A stretch of DNA of 64,000 bases from Nemertoderma westbladi (lineage: Eukaryota; Xenacoelomorpha; Nemertodermatida; Nemertodermatidae): contig JAUCBJ010007806.1 of assembly GCA_032718475.1 (NCBI GenBank), forward strand, positions 62,001 through 126,000, given 5' to 3'. Position numbers and translations under genes: made by a program. Under the pieces are notes generated by a model. The model made no database searches. It was not told the DNA's origin and was given only the letters and a program-made list of their open reading frames with translations. Below are positions 1 through 15,400 of the stretch, one piece after another. The stretch's first letter is position 1. Each line of letters starts with the position of its first letter.

Positions 1-3000
1 TTGTATACGGAATAGACATACAACTGTGAAAGAGAAGGTTAGTTATTGCATACGGAATAGACATACAACTGTGAAAGTGAAAAATAGTTATTGTATACGG
101 AATAGACATACAACTGTGAAAGAGAAGGTTAGTTATTGCATACGGAATAGACATACAACTGTGAAAGTGAAAAATAGTTATTGCATACAGAATAGCCATA
201 CAACTGTGAAAGAGAAAAATAGTTATTGTATACGGAATAGCCATACAACTGTGAAAGAGAAGGTTAGTTATTGCATACGGAATAGACATACAACTGTGAA
301 AGTGAAAGTTAGTTATTGTATACGGAATAGCCAAACAACTGTGAAAGAGAAAGTTATTTATTGTATACGGAATAGCTATACAACTGTGAAAGTGAAAGTT
401 AGTTATTGCATACGGAATAGCCATACAACTGTGAAAGAGAAAAATAGTTATTGTATACGGAATAGCCATACAACTGTGAAAGAGAAAAATAGTTATTGTA
501 TACGGAATAGCCATACAACTGTGAAAGAGAAAAATAGTTATTGTATACGGAATAGCCATACAACTGTGAAAGTGAAAGTTAGTTATTGTATACGGAATAG
601 CCATACAACTCTGAAAGTGAAAGTTAGTTATTGCATACGGAATAGACATACAACTGTGAAAGAGAAAAATAGTTATTGTATACGGAATAGCCATACAACT
701 GTGAAAGAGAAAAATAGTTATTGCATACGGAATAGCCATACAACTGTGAAAGAGAAGGTTAGTTATTGCATACGGAATAGACATACAACTGTGAAAGAGA
801 AAAATAGTTATTGTATACGGAATAGCCATACAACTGTGAAAGAGAAAAATAGTTATTGCATACGGAATAGCCATACAACTGTGAAAGAGAAGGTTAGTTA
901 TTGCATACGGAATAGACATACAACTGTGAAAGAGAAAAATAGTTATTGTATACGGAATAGCCATACAACTGTGAAAGAGAAAAATAGTTATTGTATACGG
1001 AATAGCCATACAACTGTGAAAGAGAAGGTTAGTTATTGCATACGGAATAGACATACAACTGTGAAAGAGAAAAATAGTTATTGTATACGGAATAGCCATA
1101 CAACTGTGAAAGAGAAAAATAGTTATTGTATACGGAATAGCCATACAACTGTGAAAGAGAAAAATAGTTATTGTATACGGAATAGACATACAACTGTGAA
1201 AGAGAAAAATAGTTATTGCATACGGAATAGCCATACAACTGTGAAAGAGAAGGTTAGTTATTGCATACGGAATAGACATACAACTGTGAAAGAGAAAAAT
1301 AGTTATTGTATACGGAATAGCCATACATACAACTGTGAAAGAGAAGGTTAGTTATTGCATACGGAATAGACATACAACTGTGAAAGAGAAAAATAGTTAT
1401 TGTATACGGAATAGCCATACAACTGTGAAAGAGAAAAATAGTTATTGTATACGGAATAGACATACAACTGTGAAAGAGAAAAATAGTTATTGCATACGGA
1501 ATAGCCATACAACTGTGAAAGAGAAGGTTAGTTATTGCATACGGAATAGACATACAACTGTGAAAGAGAAAAATAGTTATTGTATACGGAATAGCCATAC
1601 AACTGTGAAAGAGAAAAATAGTTATTGTATACGGAATAGCCATACAACTGTGAAAGAGAAGGTTAGTTATTGCATACGGAATAGCCATACAACTGTGAAA
1701 GAGAAAAATAGTTATTGTATACGGAATAGCCATACATACAACTGTGAAAGAGAAGGTTAGTTATTGCATACGGAATAGACATACAACTGTGAAAGAGAAA
1801 AATAGTTATTGTATACGGAATAGCCATACAACTGTGAAAGAGAAGGTTAGTTATTGCATACGGAATAGCCATACAACTGTGAAAGAGAAAAATAGTTATT
1901 GTATACGGAATAGCCATACAACTGTGAAAGAGAAAAATAGTTATTGTATACGGAATAGCCATACAACTGTGAAAGTGAAAGTTAGTTATTGCATACGGAA
2001 TAGCCATACAACTGTGAAAGAGAAAAATAGTTATTGTATACGGAATAGCCATACAACTGTGAAAGAGAAAAATAGTTATTGTATACGGAATAGCCATACA
2101 ACTGTGAAAGAGAAGGTTAGTTATTGCATACGGAATAGCCATACAACTGTGAAAGTGAAGGTTAGTTATTGCATACGGAATAGCCATACAACTGTGAAAG
2201 TGAAAAATAGTTATTGTATACGGAATAGCCATACAACTGTGAAAGAGAAGGTTAGTTATTGCATACGGAATAGCCATACAACTGTGAAAGAGAAAAATAG
2301 TTATTGTATACGGAATAGCCATACAACTGTGAAAGAGAAGGTTAGTTATTGCATACGGAATAGCCATACAACTGTGAAAGAGAAAAATAGTTATTGTATA
2401 CGGAATAGACATACAACTGTGAAAGTGAAAGTTAGTTATTGTATACGGAATAGCCATACAACTGTGAAAGAGAAGGTTAGTTATTGCATACGGAATAGCC
2501 ATACAACTGTGAAAGAGAAGGTTAGTTATTGCATACGGAATAGCCATACAACTGTGAAAGTGAAGGTTAGTTATTGCATACGGAATAGCCATACAACTGT
2601 GAAAGAGAAAAATAGTTATTGTATACGGAATAGCCATACAACTGTGAAAGAGAAGGTTAGTTATTGCATACGGAATAGCCATACAACTGTGAAAGAGAAA
2701 AATAGTTATTGTATACGGAATAGACATACAACTGTGAAAGTGAAAGTTAGTTATTGTATACGGAATAGCCAAACAACTGTGAAAGAGAAAAATAGTTATT
2801 GTATACGGAATAGCCATACAACTGTGAAAGAGAAAAATAGTTATTGTATACGGAATAGCCATACAACTGTGAAAGAGAAGGTTAGTTATTGCATACGGAA
2901 TAGCCATACAACTGTGAAAGTGAAGGTTAGTTATTGCATACGGAATAGACATACAACTGTGAAAGAGAAAAATAGTTATTGTATACGGAATAGCCATACA

Positions 3001-6000
3001 ACTGTGAAAGAGAAAAATAGTTATTGTATACGGAATAGCCATACAACTGTGAAAGAGAAGGTTAGTTATTGCATACGGAATAGCCATACAACTGTGAAAG
3101 TGAAAGTTAGTTATTGCATACGGAATAGACATACAACTGTGAAAGAGAAAAATAGTTATTGTATACGGAATAGCCATACAACTGTGAAAGAGAAGGTTAG
3201 TTATTGCATACGGAATAGCCATACAACTGTGAAAGTGAAGGTTAGTTATTGCATACGGAATAGCCATACAACTGTGAAAGTGAAGGTTAGTTATTGCATA
3301 CGGAATAGACATACAACTGTGAAAGAGAAAAATAGTTATTGTATACGGAATAGCCATACAACTGTGAAAGAGAAGGTTAGTTATTGCATACGGAATAGCC
3401 ATACAACTGTGAAAGAGAAGGTTAGTTATTGCATACGGAATAGCCATACAACTGTGAAAGTGAAAGTTAGTTATTGTATACGGAATAGCCAAACAACTGT
3501 GAAAGAGAAAGTTATTTATTGTATACGGAATAGCTATACAACTGTGAAAGTGAAAGTTAGTTATTGCATACGGAATAGCCATACAACTGTGAAAGTGAAG
3601 GTTAGTTATTGCATACGGAATAGCCATACATACAACTGTGAAAGAGAAAAATAGTTATTGCATACGGAATAGCCATACAACTGTGAAAGAGAAGGTTAGT
3701 TATTGCATACGGAATAGCCATACAACTGTGAAAGTGAAAGTTAGTTATTGTATACGGAATAGCCAAACAACTGTGAAAGTGAAAGTTAGTTATTGCATAC
3801 GGAATAGCCATACAACTGTGAAAGAGAAAAATAGTTATTGTATACGGAATAGCCATACAACTGTGAAAGAGAAGGTTAGTTATTGCATACGGAATAGCCA
3901 TACAACTGTGAAAGTGAAAGTTAGTTATTGTATACGGAATAGCCAAACAACTGTGAAAGTGAAAGTTAGTTATTGCATACGGAATAGCCATACAACTGTG
4001 AAAGAGAAAGTTAGTTATTGTATACGGAATAGCCATACATACAACTGTGAAAGAGAAGGTTAGTTATTGCATACGGAATAGACATACAACTGTGAAAGAG
4101 AAAAATAGTTATTGTATACGGAATAGCCATACAACTGTGAAAGAGAAAAATAGTTATTGTATACGGAATAGCCATACAACTGTGAAAGAGAAGGTTAGTT
4201 ATTGCATACGGAATAGCCATACAACTGTGAAAGTGAAAGTTAGTTATTGTATACGGAATAGCCAAACAACTGTGAAAGTGAAAGTTAGTTATTGCATACG
4301 GAATAGCCATACAACTGTGAAAGAGAAAGTTAGTTATTGTATACGGAATAGCCATACAACTGTGAAAGTGAAAGTTAGTTATTGCATACGGAATAGCCAT
4401 ACATACAACTGTGAAAGAGAAGGTTAGTTATTGCATACGGAATAGCCATACAACTGTGAAAGTGAAAGTTAGTTATTGCATACGGAATAGCCATACAACT
4501 GTGAAAGTGAAAGTTAGTTATTGCATACGGAATAGCCATACATACAACTGTGAAAGAGAAGATTAGTTATTGCATACGGAATAGACATACAACTGTGAAA
4601 GTGAAAGTTAGTTATTGCATACGGAATAGCCATACATACAACTGTGAAAGAGAAAAATAGTTATTGCATACGGAATAGCCATACAACTCGGAAAATGAAA
4701 GTTAGTTATTGCATACGGAATAGCCATACAACTGTGAAAGAGAAGGTTAGTTATTGCATACGGAATAGACATACAACTGTGAAAGTGAAAGTTAGTTATT
4801 GCATACGGAATAGCCATACAACTGTGAAAGTGAAAGTTAGTTATTGCATACGGAATAGCCATACAACTGTGAAAGTGAAGGTTAGTTATTGCATACGGAA
4901 TAGCCATACAACTGTGAAAGAGAAAAATAGTTATTGTATACGGAATAGCCATACAACTGTGAAAGAGAAAAATAGTTATTGCATATACGGAATAGCCATA
5001 CAACTGTGAAAGAGAAAAATAGTTATTGTATACGGAATAGCCATACAACTGTGAAAGAGAAAAATAGTTATTGCATACGGAATAGACATACAACTGTGAA
5101 AGTGAAAGTTAGTTATTACATACGGAATAGCCATACAACTGTGAAAGTGAAAGTTAGTTATTGCATACGGAATAGCCATACAACTGTGAAAGAGAAAGTT
5201 AGTTATTGCATACGGAATAGACATACAACTGTGAAAGTGAAGGTTAGTTATTGCATACGGAATAGCCATACAACTGTGAAAGAGAAGGTTAGTTATTGCA
5301 TACGGAATAGACATACAACTGTGAAAGAGAAAAATAGTTATTGTATACGGAATAGCCATACAACTGTGAAAGTTAGTTATTGTATACGGAATAGCCATAC
5401 AACTGTGAAAGAGAAAAATAGTTATTGTATACGGAATAGCCATACAACTGTGAAAGAGAAAAATAGTTATTGCATACGGAATAGCCATACAACTGTGAAA
5501 GAGAAAAATAGTTATTGTATACGGAATAGCCATACAACTGTGAAAGAGAAAGTTAGTTATTGCATACGGAATAGACATACAACTGTGAAAGTGAAGGTTA
5601 GTTATTGCATACGGAATAGACATACAACTGTGAAAGAGAAAAATAGTTATTGCATACGGAATAGCCATACAACTGTGAAAGAGAAGGTTAGTTATTGCAT
5701 ACGGAATAGACATACAACTGTGAAAGAGAAAAATAGTTATTGTATACGGAATAGCCATACAACTGTGAAAGTTAGTTATTGTATACGGAATAGCCATACA
5801 ACTGTGAAAGAGAAAAATAGTTATTGTATACGGAATAGCCATACAACTGTGAAAGAGAAGGTTAGTTATTGCATACGGAATAGACATACAACTGTGAAAG
5901 AGAAAAATAGTTATTGTATACGGAATAGCCATACAACTGTGAAAGTTAGTTATTGTATACGGAATAGCCATACAACTGTGAAAGAGAAAAATAGTTATTG

Positions 6001-9000
6001 TATACGGAATAGCCATACAACTGTGAAAGAGAAAAATAGTTATTGCATACGGAATAGCCATACAACTGTGAAAGAGAAAAATAGTTATTGTATACGGAAT
6101 AGCCATACAACTGTGAAAGAGAAAGTTAGTTATTGCATACGGAATAGACATACAACTGTGAAAGTGAAGGTTAGTTATTGCATACGGAATAGACATACAA
6201 CTGTGAAAGAGAAAAATAGTTATTGCATACGGAATAGCCATACAACTGTGAAAGAGAAAAATAGTTATTGTATACGGAATAGCCATACAACTGTGAAAGA
6301 GAAGGTTAGTTATTGCATACGGAATAGCCATACATACAACCCTGAAAGTGAAAGTTAGTTATTGCATACGGAATAGCCATACAACTGTGAAAGAGAAAAA
6401 TAGTTATTGTATACGGAATAGCCATACAACTGTGAAAGAGAAAAATAGTTATTGTATACGGAATAGCCATACAACTGTGAAAGAGAAAGTTAGTTATTGC
6501 ATACGGAATAGACATACAACTGTGAAAGTGAAAGTTAGTTATTGCATACGGAATAGACATACAACTGTGAAAGTGAAGGTTAGTTATTGCATACGGAATA
6601 GCCATACAACTGTGAAAGTGAAGGTTAGTTATTGCATACGGAATAGCCATACAACTGTGAAAGAGAAGGTTAGTTATTGCATACGGAATAGCCATACAAC
6701 TGTGAAAGTGAAGGTTAGTTATTGCATACGGAATAGCGATGCAACTGTGAAAGAGAAAAATAGTTATTGTATACGGAATAGCCATACAACTGTGAAAGAG
6801 AAAAATAGTTATTGTATACGGAATAGCCATACAACTGTGAAAGAGAAAAATAGTTATTGTATACGGAATAGCCTTACAACTGTGAAAGAGAAAAATAGTT
6901 ATTGTATACGGAATAGCCATACAACTGTGAAAGAGAAAAATAGTTATTGTATACGGAATAGCCTTACAACTGTGAAAGAGAAAAATAGTTATTGTATACG
7001 GAATAGCCATACAACTGTGAAAGAGAAAGTTAGTTATTGCATACGGAATAGACATACAACTGTGAAAGTGAAGGTTAGTTATTGCATACGGAATAGACAT
7101 ACAACTGTGAAAGAGAAAAATAGTTATTGCATACGGAATAGCCATACAACTGTGAAAGAGAAAAATAGTTATTGTATACGGAATAGCCATACAACTGTGA
7201 AAGTGAAAGTTAGTTATTGCATACGGAATAGCCATACATACAACCCTGAAAGTGAAAGTTAGTTATTGCATACGGAATAGCCATACAACTGTGAAAGAGA
7301 AAAATAGTTATTGTATACGGAATAGCCATACAACTGTGAAAGAGAAAAATAGTTATTGTATACGGAATAGCCATACAACTGTGAAAGAGAAAGTTAGTTA
7401 TTGCATACGGAATAGACATACAACTGTGAAAGTGAAGGTTAGTTATTGCATACGGAATAGACATACAACTGTGAAAGAGAAAAATAGTTATTGCATACGG
7501 AATAGCCATACAACTGTGAAAGAGAAGGTTAGTTATTGCATACGGAATAGCCATACAACTGTGAAAGTGAAGGTTAGTTATTGCATACGGAATAGCCATA
7601 CAACTGTGAAAGAGAAAAATAGTTATTGTATACGGAATAGCCATACAACTGTGAAAGAGAAGGTTAGTTATTGCATACGGAATAGCCATACAACTGTGAA
7701 AGTGAAGGTTAGTTATTGCATACGGAATAGCCATACAACTGTGAAAGTGAAGGTTAGTTATTGCATACGGAATAGCCATACAACTGTGAAAGTGAAGGTT
7801 AGTTATTGCATACGGAATAGCCATACAACTGTGAAAGTGAAAGTTAGTTATTGCATACGGAATAGACATACAACTGTGAAAGAGAAAAATAGTTATTGCA
7901 TACGGAATAGACATACAACTGTGAAAGAGAAAAATAGTTATTGTATACGGAATAGCCATACAACTGTGAAAGTGAAAGTTAGTTATTGCATACGGAATAG
8001 CCATACAACTCTGAAAGTGAAAGTTAGTTATTGCATACGGAATAGCCATACAACTGTGAAAGAGAAGGTTAGTTATTGCATACGGAATAGCCATACAACT
8101 GTGAAAGTGAAAGTTAGTTATTGCATACGGAATAGCCATACAACTCTGAAAGTGAAAGTTAGTTATTGCATACGGAATAGCCATACAACTGTGAAAGAGA
8201 AGGTTAGTTATTGCATACGGAATAGCCATACAACTGTGAAAGTGAAAGTTAGTTATTGCATACGGAATAGCCATACAACTCTGAAAGTGAAAGTTAGTTA
8301 TTGCATACGGAATAGCCATACAACTGTGAAAGAGAAGGTTAGTTATTGCATACGGAATAGCCATACAACTGTGAAAGTGAAAGTTAGTTATTGCATACGG
8401 AATAGCCATACAACTCTGAAAGTGAAAGTTAGTTATTGCATACGGAATAGCCATACAACTGTGAAAGTGAAGGTTAGTTATTGCATACAGAATAGCCTTA
8501 CAACTGTGAAAGTGAAAGTTAGTTATTGCATACGGAATAGCCATACAACTGTGAAAGAGAAAAATAGTTATTGTATACGGAATAGCCATACAACTGTGAA
8601 AGAGAAGGTTAGTTATTGCATACGGAATAGCCATACAACTGTGAAAGTGAAGGTTAGTTATTGCATACGGAATAGCCATACAACTGTGAAAGAGAAAAAT
8701 AGTTATTGTATACGGAATAGCCATACAACTGTGAAAGAGAAAGTTAGTTATTACATACGGAATAGCGATGCAACTGTGAAAGTGAAACTTAGTTATTGCA
8801 TACGGAATAGACATACAACTGTGAAAGAGAAAAATAGTTATTGTATACGGAATAGACATACAACTGTGAAAGAGAAAAATAGTTATTGTATACGGAATAG
8901 CCATACAACTGTGAAAGAGAAAAATAGTTATTGTATACGGAATAGCCATACAACTGTGAAAGAGAAGGTTAGTTATTGCATACGGAATAGCCATACAACT

Positions 9001-9445
9001 GTGAAAGAGAAGGTTAGTTATTGCATACGGAATAGCGATGCAACTGTGAAAGTGAAACTTAGTTATTGCATACGGAATAGACATACAACTGTGAAAGAGA
9101 AAAATAGTTATTGTATACGGAATAGCCATACAACTGTGAAAGAGAAAAATAGTTATTGTATACGGAATAGCCATACAACTGTGAAAGAGAAGGTTAGTTA
9201 TTGCATACGGAATAGCCATACAACTGTGAAAGTGAAAGTTAGTTATTGTATACGGAATAGACATACAACTGTGAAAGAGAAAAATAGTTATTGTATACGG
9301 AATAGCCATACAACTGTGAAAGAGAAAAATAGTTATTGTATACGGAATAGCCATACAACTGTGAAAGTGAAAGTTAGTTATTGCATACGGAATAGCCATA
9401 CAACTGTGAAAGTGAAAGTTAGTTATTGCATACGGAATAGCCATA
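1..9445. repeat. Satellite sub-block A: mixed units with scattered 49-bp units
   Basis: Units of all tail types are mixed. Ten 49-bp units occur, with CATACATAC beginning near 1322, 1731, 3625, 4034, 4398, 4537, 4631, 6329, 7233 and 9442. Three of the four 39-bp units (near 5370, 5768 and 5945) and the only 47-bp unit (GCATATACGG near 4984) lie here. Those at 6329 and 7233 carry a linked CCCTGAAAG variant after CATACATACAA, which reappears at 30,508 and 30,737. Confidence 0.9.
7960..8470. repeat. 135-bp higher-order repeat (trimer), about four copies
   Basis: The private variant ACTCTGAAAG recurs at 8011, 8146, 8281 and 8416, exactly 135 bp (three units) apart. The intervening units are the same in each copy: a GTGAAAGTT tail, then the CTCTG unit, then a GAGAAGGTT tail. 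Confidence 0.9.
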
Positions 9446-12400
9446 CATACAACTGTGAAAGAGAAGATTAGTTATTGCATACGGAATAGACATACAACTG
9501 TGAAAGTGAAAGTTAGTTATTGCATACGGAATAGCCATACAACTGTGAAAGAGAAAAATAGTTATTGTATACGGAATAGCCATACAACTGTGAAAGAGAA
9601 AAATAGTTATTGTATACGGAATAGCCATACAACTGTGAAAGAGAAGGTTAGTTATTGCATACGGAATAGCCATACAACTGTGAAAGTGAAAGTTAGTTAT
9701 TGCATACGGAATAGCCATACAACTGTGAAAGAGAAAAATAGTTATTGTATACGGAATAGCCATACAACTGTGAAAGAGAAGGTTAGTTATTGCATACGGA
9801 ATAGCCATACAACTGTGAAAGTGAAAGTTAGTTATTACATACGGAATAGCCATACAACTGTGAAAGAGAAAAATAGTTATTGTATACGGAATAGCCATAC
9901 AACTGTGAAAGAGAAAAATAGTTATTGTATACGGAATAGCCATACAACTGTGAAAGAGAAGGTTAGTTATTGCATACGGAATAGCCATACAACTGTGAAA
10001 GTGAAGGTTAGTTATTGCATACGGAATAGCCATACAACTGTGAAAGTGAAGGTTAGTTATTGCATACGGAATAGCCATACAACTGTGAAAGAGAAAAATA
10101 GTTATTGTATACGGAATAGCCATACAACTGTGAAAGAGAAGGTTAGTTATTGCATACGGAATAGCCATACAACTGTGAAAGAGAAAAATAGTTATTGTAT
10201 ACGGAATAGCCATACAACTGTGAAAGAGAAGGTTAGTTATTGCATACGGAATAGCCATACAACTGTGAAAGAGAAAAATAGTTATTGTATACGGAATAGC
10301 CATACAACTGTGAAAGAGAAAAATAGTTATTGTATACGGAATAGCCATACAACTGTGAAAGAGAAGGTTAGTTATTGCATACGGAATAGCCATACAACTG
10401 TGAAAGTGAAAGTTAGTTATTGCATACGGAATAGACATACAACTGTGAAAGAGAAAAATAGTTATTGTATACGGAATAGCCATACAACTGTGAAAGAGAA
10501 AAATAGTTATTGTATACGGAATAGCCATACAACTGTGAAAGAGAAGGTTAGTTATTGCATACGGAATAGCCATACAACTGTGAAAGTGAAAGTTAGTTAT
10601 TACATACGGAATAGCCATACAACTGTGAAAGAGAAAAATAGTTATTGTATACGGAATAGCCATACAACTGTGAAAGAGAAAAATAGTTATTGCATACGGA
10701 ATAGCCATACAACTGTGAAAGAGAAGGTTAGTTATTGCATACGGAATAGCCATACAACTGTGAAAGTGAAAGTTAGTTATTGCATACGGAATAGCCATAC
10801 AACTGTGAAAGAGAAGGTTAGTTATTGCATACGGAATAGACATACAACTGTGAAAGAGAAAAATAGTTATTGTATACGGAATAGCCATATAACTGTGAAA
10901 GAGAAAAATAGTTATTGTATACGGAATAGCCATACAACTGTGAAAGAGAAAAATAGTTATTGCATACGGAATAGCCATACAACTGTGAAAGAGAAGGTTA
11001 GTTATTGCATACGGAATAGACATACAACTGTGAAAGAGAAAAATAGTTATTGTATACGGAATAGCCATACAACTGTGAAAGAGAAAAATAGTTATTGCAT
11101 ACGGAATAGCCATACAACTGTGAAAGAGAAAAATAGTTATTGTATACGGAATAGCCATACAACTGTGAAAGAGAAAAATAGTTATTGTATACGGAATAGC
11201 CATACAACTGTGAAAGAGAAGGTTAGTTATTGCATACGGAATAGCCATACAACTGTGAAAGTGAAAGTTAGTTATTGCATACGGAATAGCCATACAACTC
11301 TGAAAGTGAAAGTTAGTTATTGCATACGGAATAGCCATACAACTGTGAAAGTGAAGGTTAGTTATTGCATACGGAATAGCCATACAACTGTGAAAGTGAA
11401 AAATAGTTATTGTATACGGAATAGCCATACAACTGTGAAAGAGAAAAATAGTTATTGTATACGGAATAGCCATACAACTGTGAAAGTGAAAGTTAGTTAT
11501 TGCATACGGAATAGCCATACAACTGTGAAAGAGAAAAATAGTTATTGTATACGGAATAGCCATACAACTGTGAAAGAGAAAAATAGTTATTGTATACGGA
11601 ATAGCCATACAACTGTGAAAGAGAAGGTTAGTTATTGCATACGGAATAGCCATACAACTGTGAAAGTGAAGGTTAGTTATTGCATACGGAATAGCCATAC
11701 AACTGTGAAAGTGAAAGTTAGTTATTGCATACGGAATAGCCATACAACTCTGAAAGTGAAAGTTAGTTATTGCATACGGAATAGCCATACAACTGTGAAA
11801 GAGAAAAATAGTTATTGTATACGGAATAGCCATACAACTGTGAAAGAGAAAAATAGTTATTGTATACGGAATAGCCATACAACTGTGAAAGAGAAAAATA
11901 GTTATTGTATACGGAATAGCCATACAACTGTGAAAGAGAAAAATAGTTATTGTATACGGAATAGCCATACAACTGTGAAAGAGAAGGTTAGTTATTGTAT
12001 ACGGAATAGCCATACAACTGTGAAAGAGAAAAATAGTTATTGTATACGGAATAGCCATACAACTGTGAAAGTGAAAGTTAGTTATTGCATACGGAATAGC
12101 CATACAACTGTGAAAGAGAAAAATAGTTATTGTATACGGAATAGCCATACAACTGTGAAAGAGAAAAATAGTTATTGTATACGGAATAGACATACAACTG
12201 TGAAAGAGAAGGTTAGTTATTGCATACGGAATAGACATACAACTGTGAAAGTGAAAGTTAGTTATTGTATACGGAATAGACATACAACTGTGAAAGAGAA
12301 AAATAGTTATTGTATACGGAATAGCCATACAACTGTGAAAGAGAAAAATAGTTATTGTATACGGAATAGCCATACAACTGTGAAAGAGAAGGTTAGTTAT

Positions 12401-15400
12401 TGCATACGGAATAGACATACAACTGTGAAAGTGAAAGTTAGTTATTGCATACGGAATAGACATACAACTGTGAAAGAGAAAAATAGTTATTGTATACGGA
12501 ATAGCCATACAACTGTGAAAGAGAAAAATAGTTATTGCATACGGAATAGCCATACAACTGTGAAAGTGAAAGTTAGTTATTGTATACGGAATAGACATAC
12601 AACTGTGAAAGAGAAAAATAGTTATTGTATACGGAATAGACATACAACTGTGAAAGTGAAAGTTAGTTATTGCATACGGAATAGCCATACAACTGTGAAA
12701 GAGAAAAATAGTTATTGTATACGGAATAGACATACAACTGTGAAAGTGAAAGTTAGTTATTGCATACGGAATAGCCATACAACTGTGAAAGAGAAAAATA
12801 GTTATTGTATACGGAATAGACATACAACTGTGAAAGTGAAAGTTAGTTATTGCATACGGAATAGACATACAACTGTGAAAGAGAAAAATAGTTATTGTAT
12901 ACGGAATAGCCATACAACTGTGAAAGAGAAGGTTAGTTATTGCATACGGAATAGACATACAACTGTGAAAGTGAAAGTTAGTTATTGCATACGGAATAGA
13001 CATACAACTGTGAAAGAGAAAAATAGTTATTGTATACGGAATAGCCATACAACTGTGAAAGAGAAAAATAGTTATTGTATACGGAATAGCCATACAACTG
13101 TGAAAGAGAAAGTTAGTTATTGCATACGGAATAGCCATACAACTGTGAAAGTGAAAGTTAGTTATTGCATACGGAATCGCCTTACAACTGTGAAAGTGAA
13201 AGTTAGTTATTGCATACGGAATAGCCATACAACTGTGAAAGTGAAAGTTAGTTATTGTATACGGAATAGACATACAACTGTGAAAGAGAAAAATAGTTAT
13301 TGTATACGGAATAGACATACAACTGTGAAAGTGAAAGTTAGTTATTGCATACGGAATAGCCATACAACTGTGAAAGAGAAAAATAGTTATTGTATACGGA
13401 ATAGACATACAACTGTGAAAGTGAAAGTTAGTTATTGCATACGGAATAGCCATACAACTGTGAAAGAGAAAAATAGTTATTGTATACGGAATAGACATAC
13501 AACTGTGAAAGTGAAAGTTAGTTATTGCATACGGAATAGCCATACAACTGTGAAAGAGAAAAATAGTTATTGTATACGGAATAGACATACAACTGTGAAA
13601 GTGAAAGTTAGTTATTGCATACGGAATAGCCATACAACTGTGAAAGAGAAAAATAGTTATTGTATACGGAATAGACATACAACTGTGAAAGTGAAAGTTA
13701 GTTATTGCATACGGAATAGCCATACAACTGTGAAAGAGAAAAATAGTTATTGTATACGGAATAGACATACAACTGTGAAAGTGAAAGTTAGTTATTGCAT
13801 ACGGAATAGCCATACAACTGTGAAAGTGAAAGTTAGTTATTGCATACGGAATAGCCATACAACTGTGAAAGAGAAAAATAGTTATTGTATACGGAATAGA
13901 CATACAACTGTGAAAGTGAAAGTTAGTTATTGCATACGGAATAGCCATACAACTGTGAAAGTGAAGGTTAGTTATTGCATACGGAATAGACATACAACTG
14001 TGAAAGAGAAAAATAGTTATTGTATACGGAATAGACATACAACTGTGAAAGTGAAAGTTAGTTATTGCATACGGAATAGCCATACAACTGTGAAAGAGAA
14101 GGTTAGTTATTGCATACGGAATCGCCTTACAACTGTGAAAGTGAAAGTTAGTTATTGCATACGGAATAGCCATACAACTGTGAAAGTGAAGGTTAGTTAT
14201 TGCATACGGAATAGCCATACAACTGTGAAAGTGAAGGTTAGTTATTGCATACGGAATAGCCATACAACTGTGAAAGAGAAAAATAGTTATTGTATACGGA
14301 ATAGCCATACAACTGTGAAAGAGAAAAATAGTTATTGTATACGGAATAGCCATACAACTGTGAAAGAGAAGGTTAGTTATTGCATACGGAATAGCCATAC
14401 AACTGTGAAAGTGAAAGTTAGTTATTGCATACGGAATAGCCATACAACTCTGAAAGTGAAAGTTAGTTATTGCAAACGGAATAGCCATACAACTGTGAAA
14501 GAGAAAAATAGTTATTGTATACGGAATAGACATACAACTGTGAAAGAGAAAAATAGTTATTGTATACGGAATAGCCATACAACTGTGAAAGAGAAAAATA
14601 GTTATTGTATACGGAATAGCCATACAACTGTGAAAGAGAAAGTTAGTTATTGCATACGGAATAGCCATACAACTGTGAAAGAGAAAAATAGTTATTGTAT
14701 ACGGAATAGCCATACAACTGTGAAAGAGAAAGTTATTTATTGTATACGGAATAGCCATACAACTGTGAAAGTGAAAGTTAGTTATTGTATACGGAATAGA
14801 CATACAACTGTGAAAGAGAAAAATAGTTATTGTATACGGAATAGCCATACAACTGTGAAAGAGAAAGTTAGTTATTGTATACGGAATAGACATACAACTG
14901 TGAAAGAGAAAAATAGTTATTGTATACGGAATAGACATACAACTGTGAAAGAGAAAAATAGTTATTGTATACGGAATAGCCATACAACTGTGAAAGAGAA
15001 AGTTAGTTATTGCATACGGAATAGCCATACAACTGTGAAAGAGAAAAATAGTTATTGTATACGGAATAGCCATACAACTGTGAAAGAGAAAAATAGTTAT
15101 TGTATACGGAATAGCCATACAACTGTGAAAGAGAAAGTTAGTTATTGCATACGGAATAGCCATACAACTGTGAAAGAGAAAAATAGTTATTGTATACGGA
15201 ATAGCCATACAACTGTGAAAGAGAAAGTTATTTATTGTATACGGAATAGCCATACAACTGTGAAAGTGAAAGTTAGTTATTGTATACGGAATAGACATAC
15301 AACTGTGAAAGAGAAAAATAGTTATTGTATACGGAATAGCCATACAACTGTGAAAGAGAAAGTTATTTATTGTATACGGAATAGCCATACAACTGTGAAA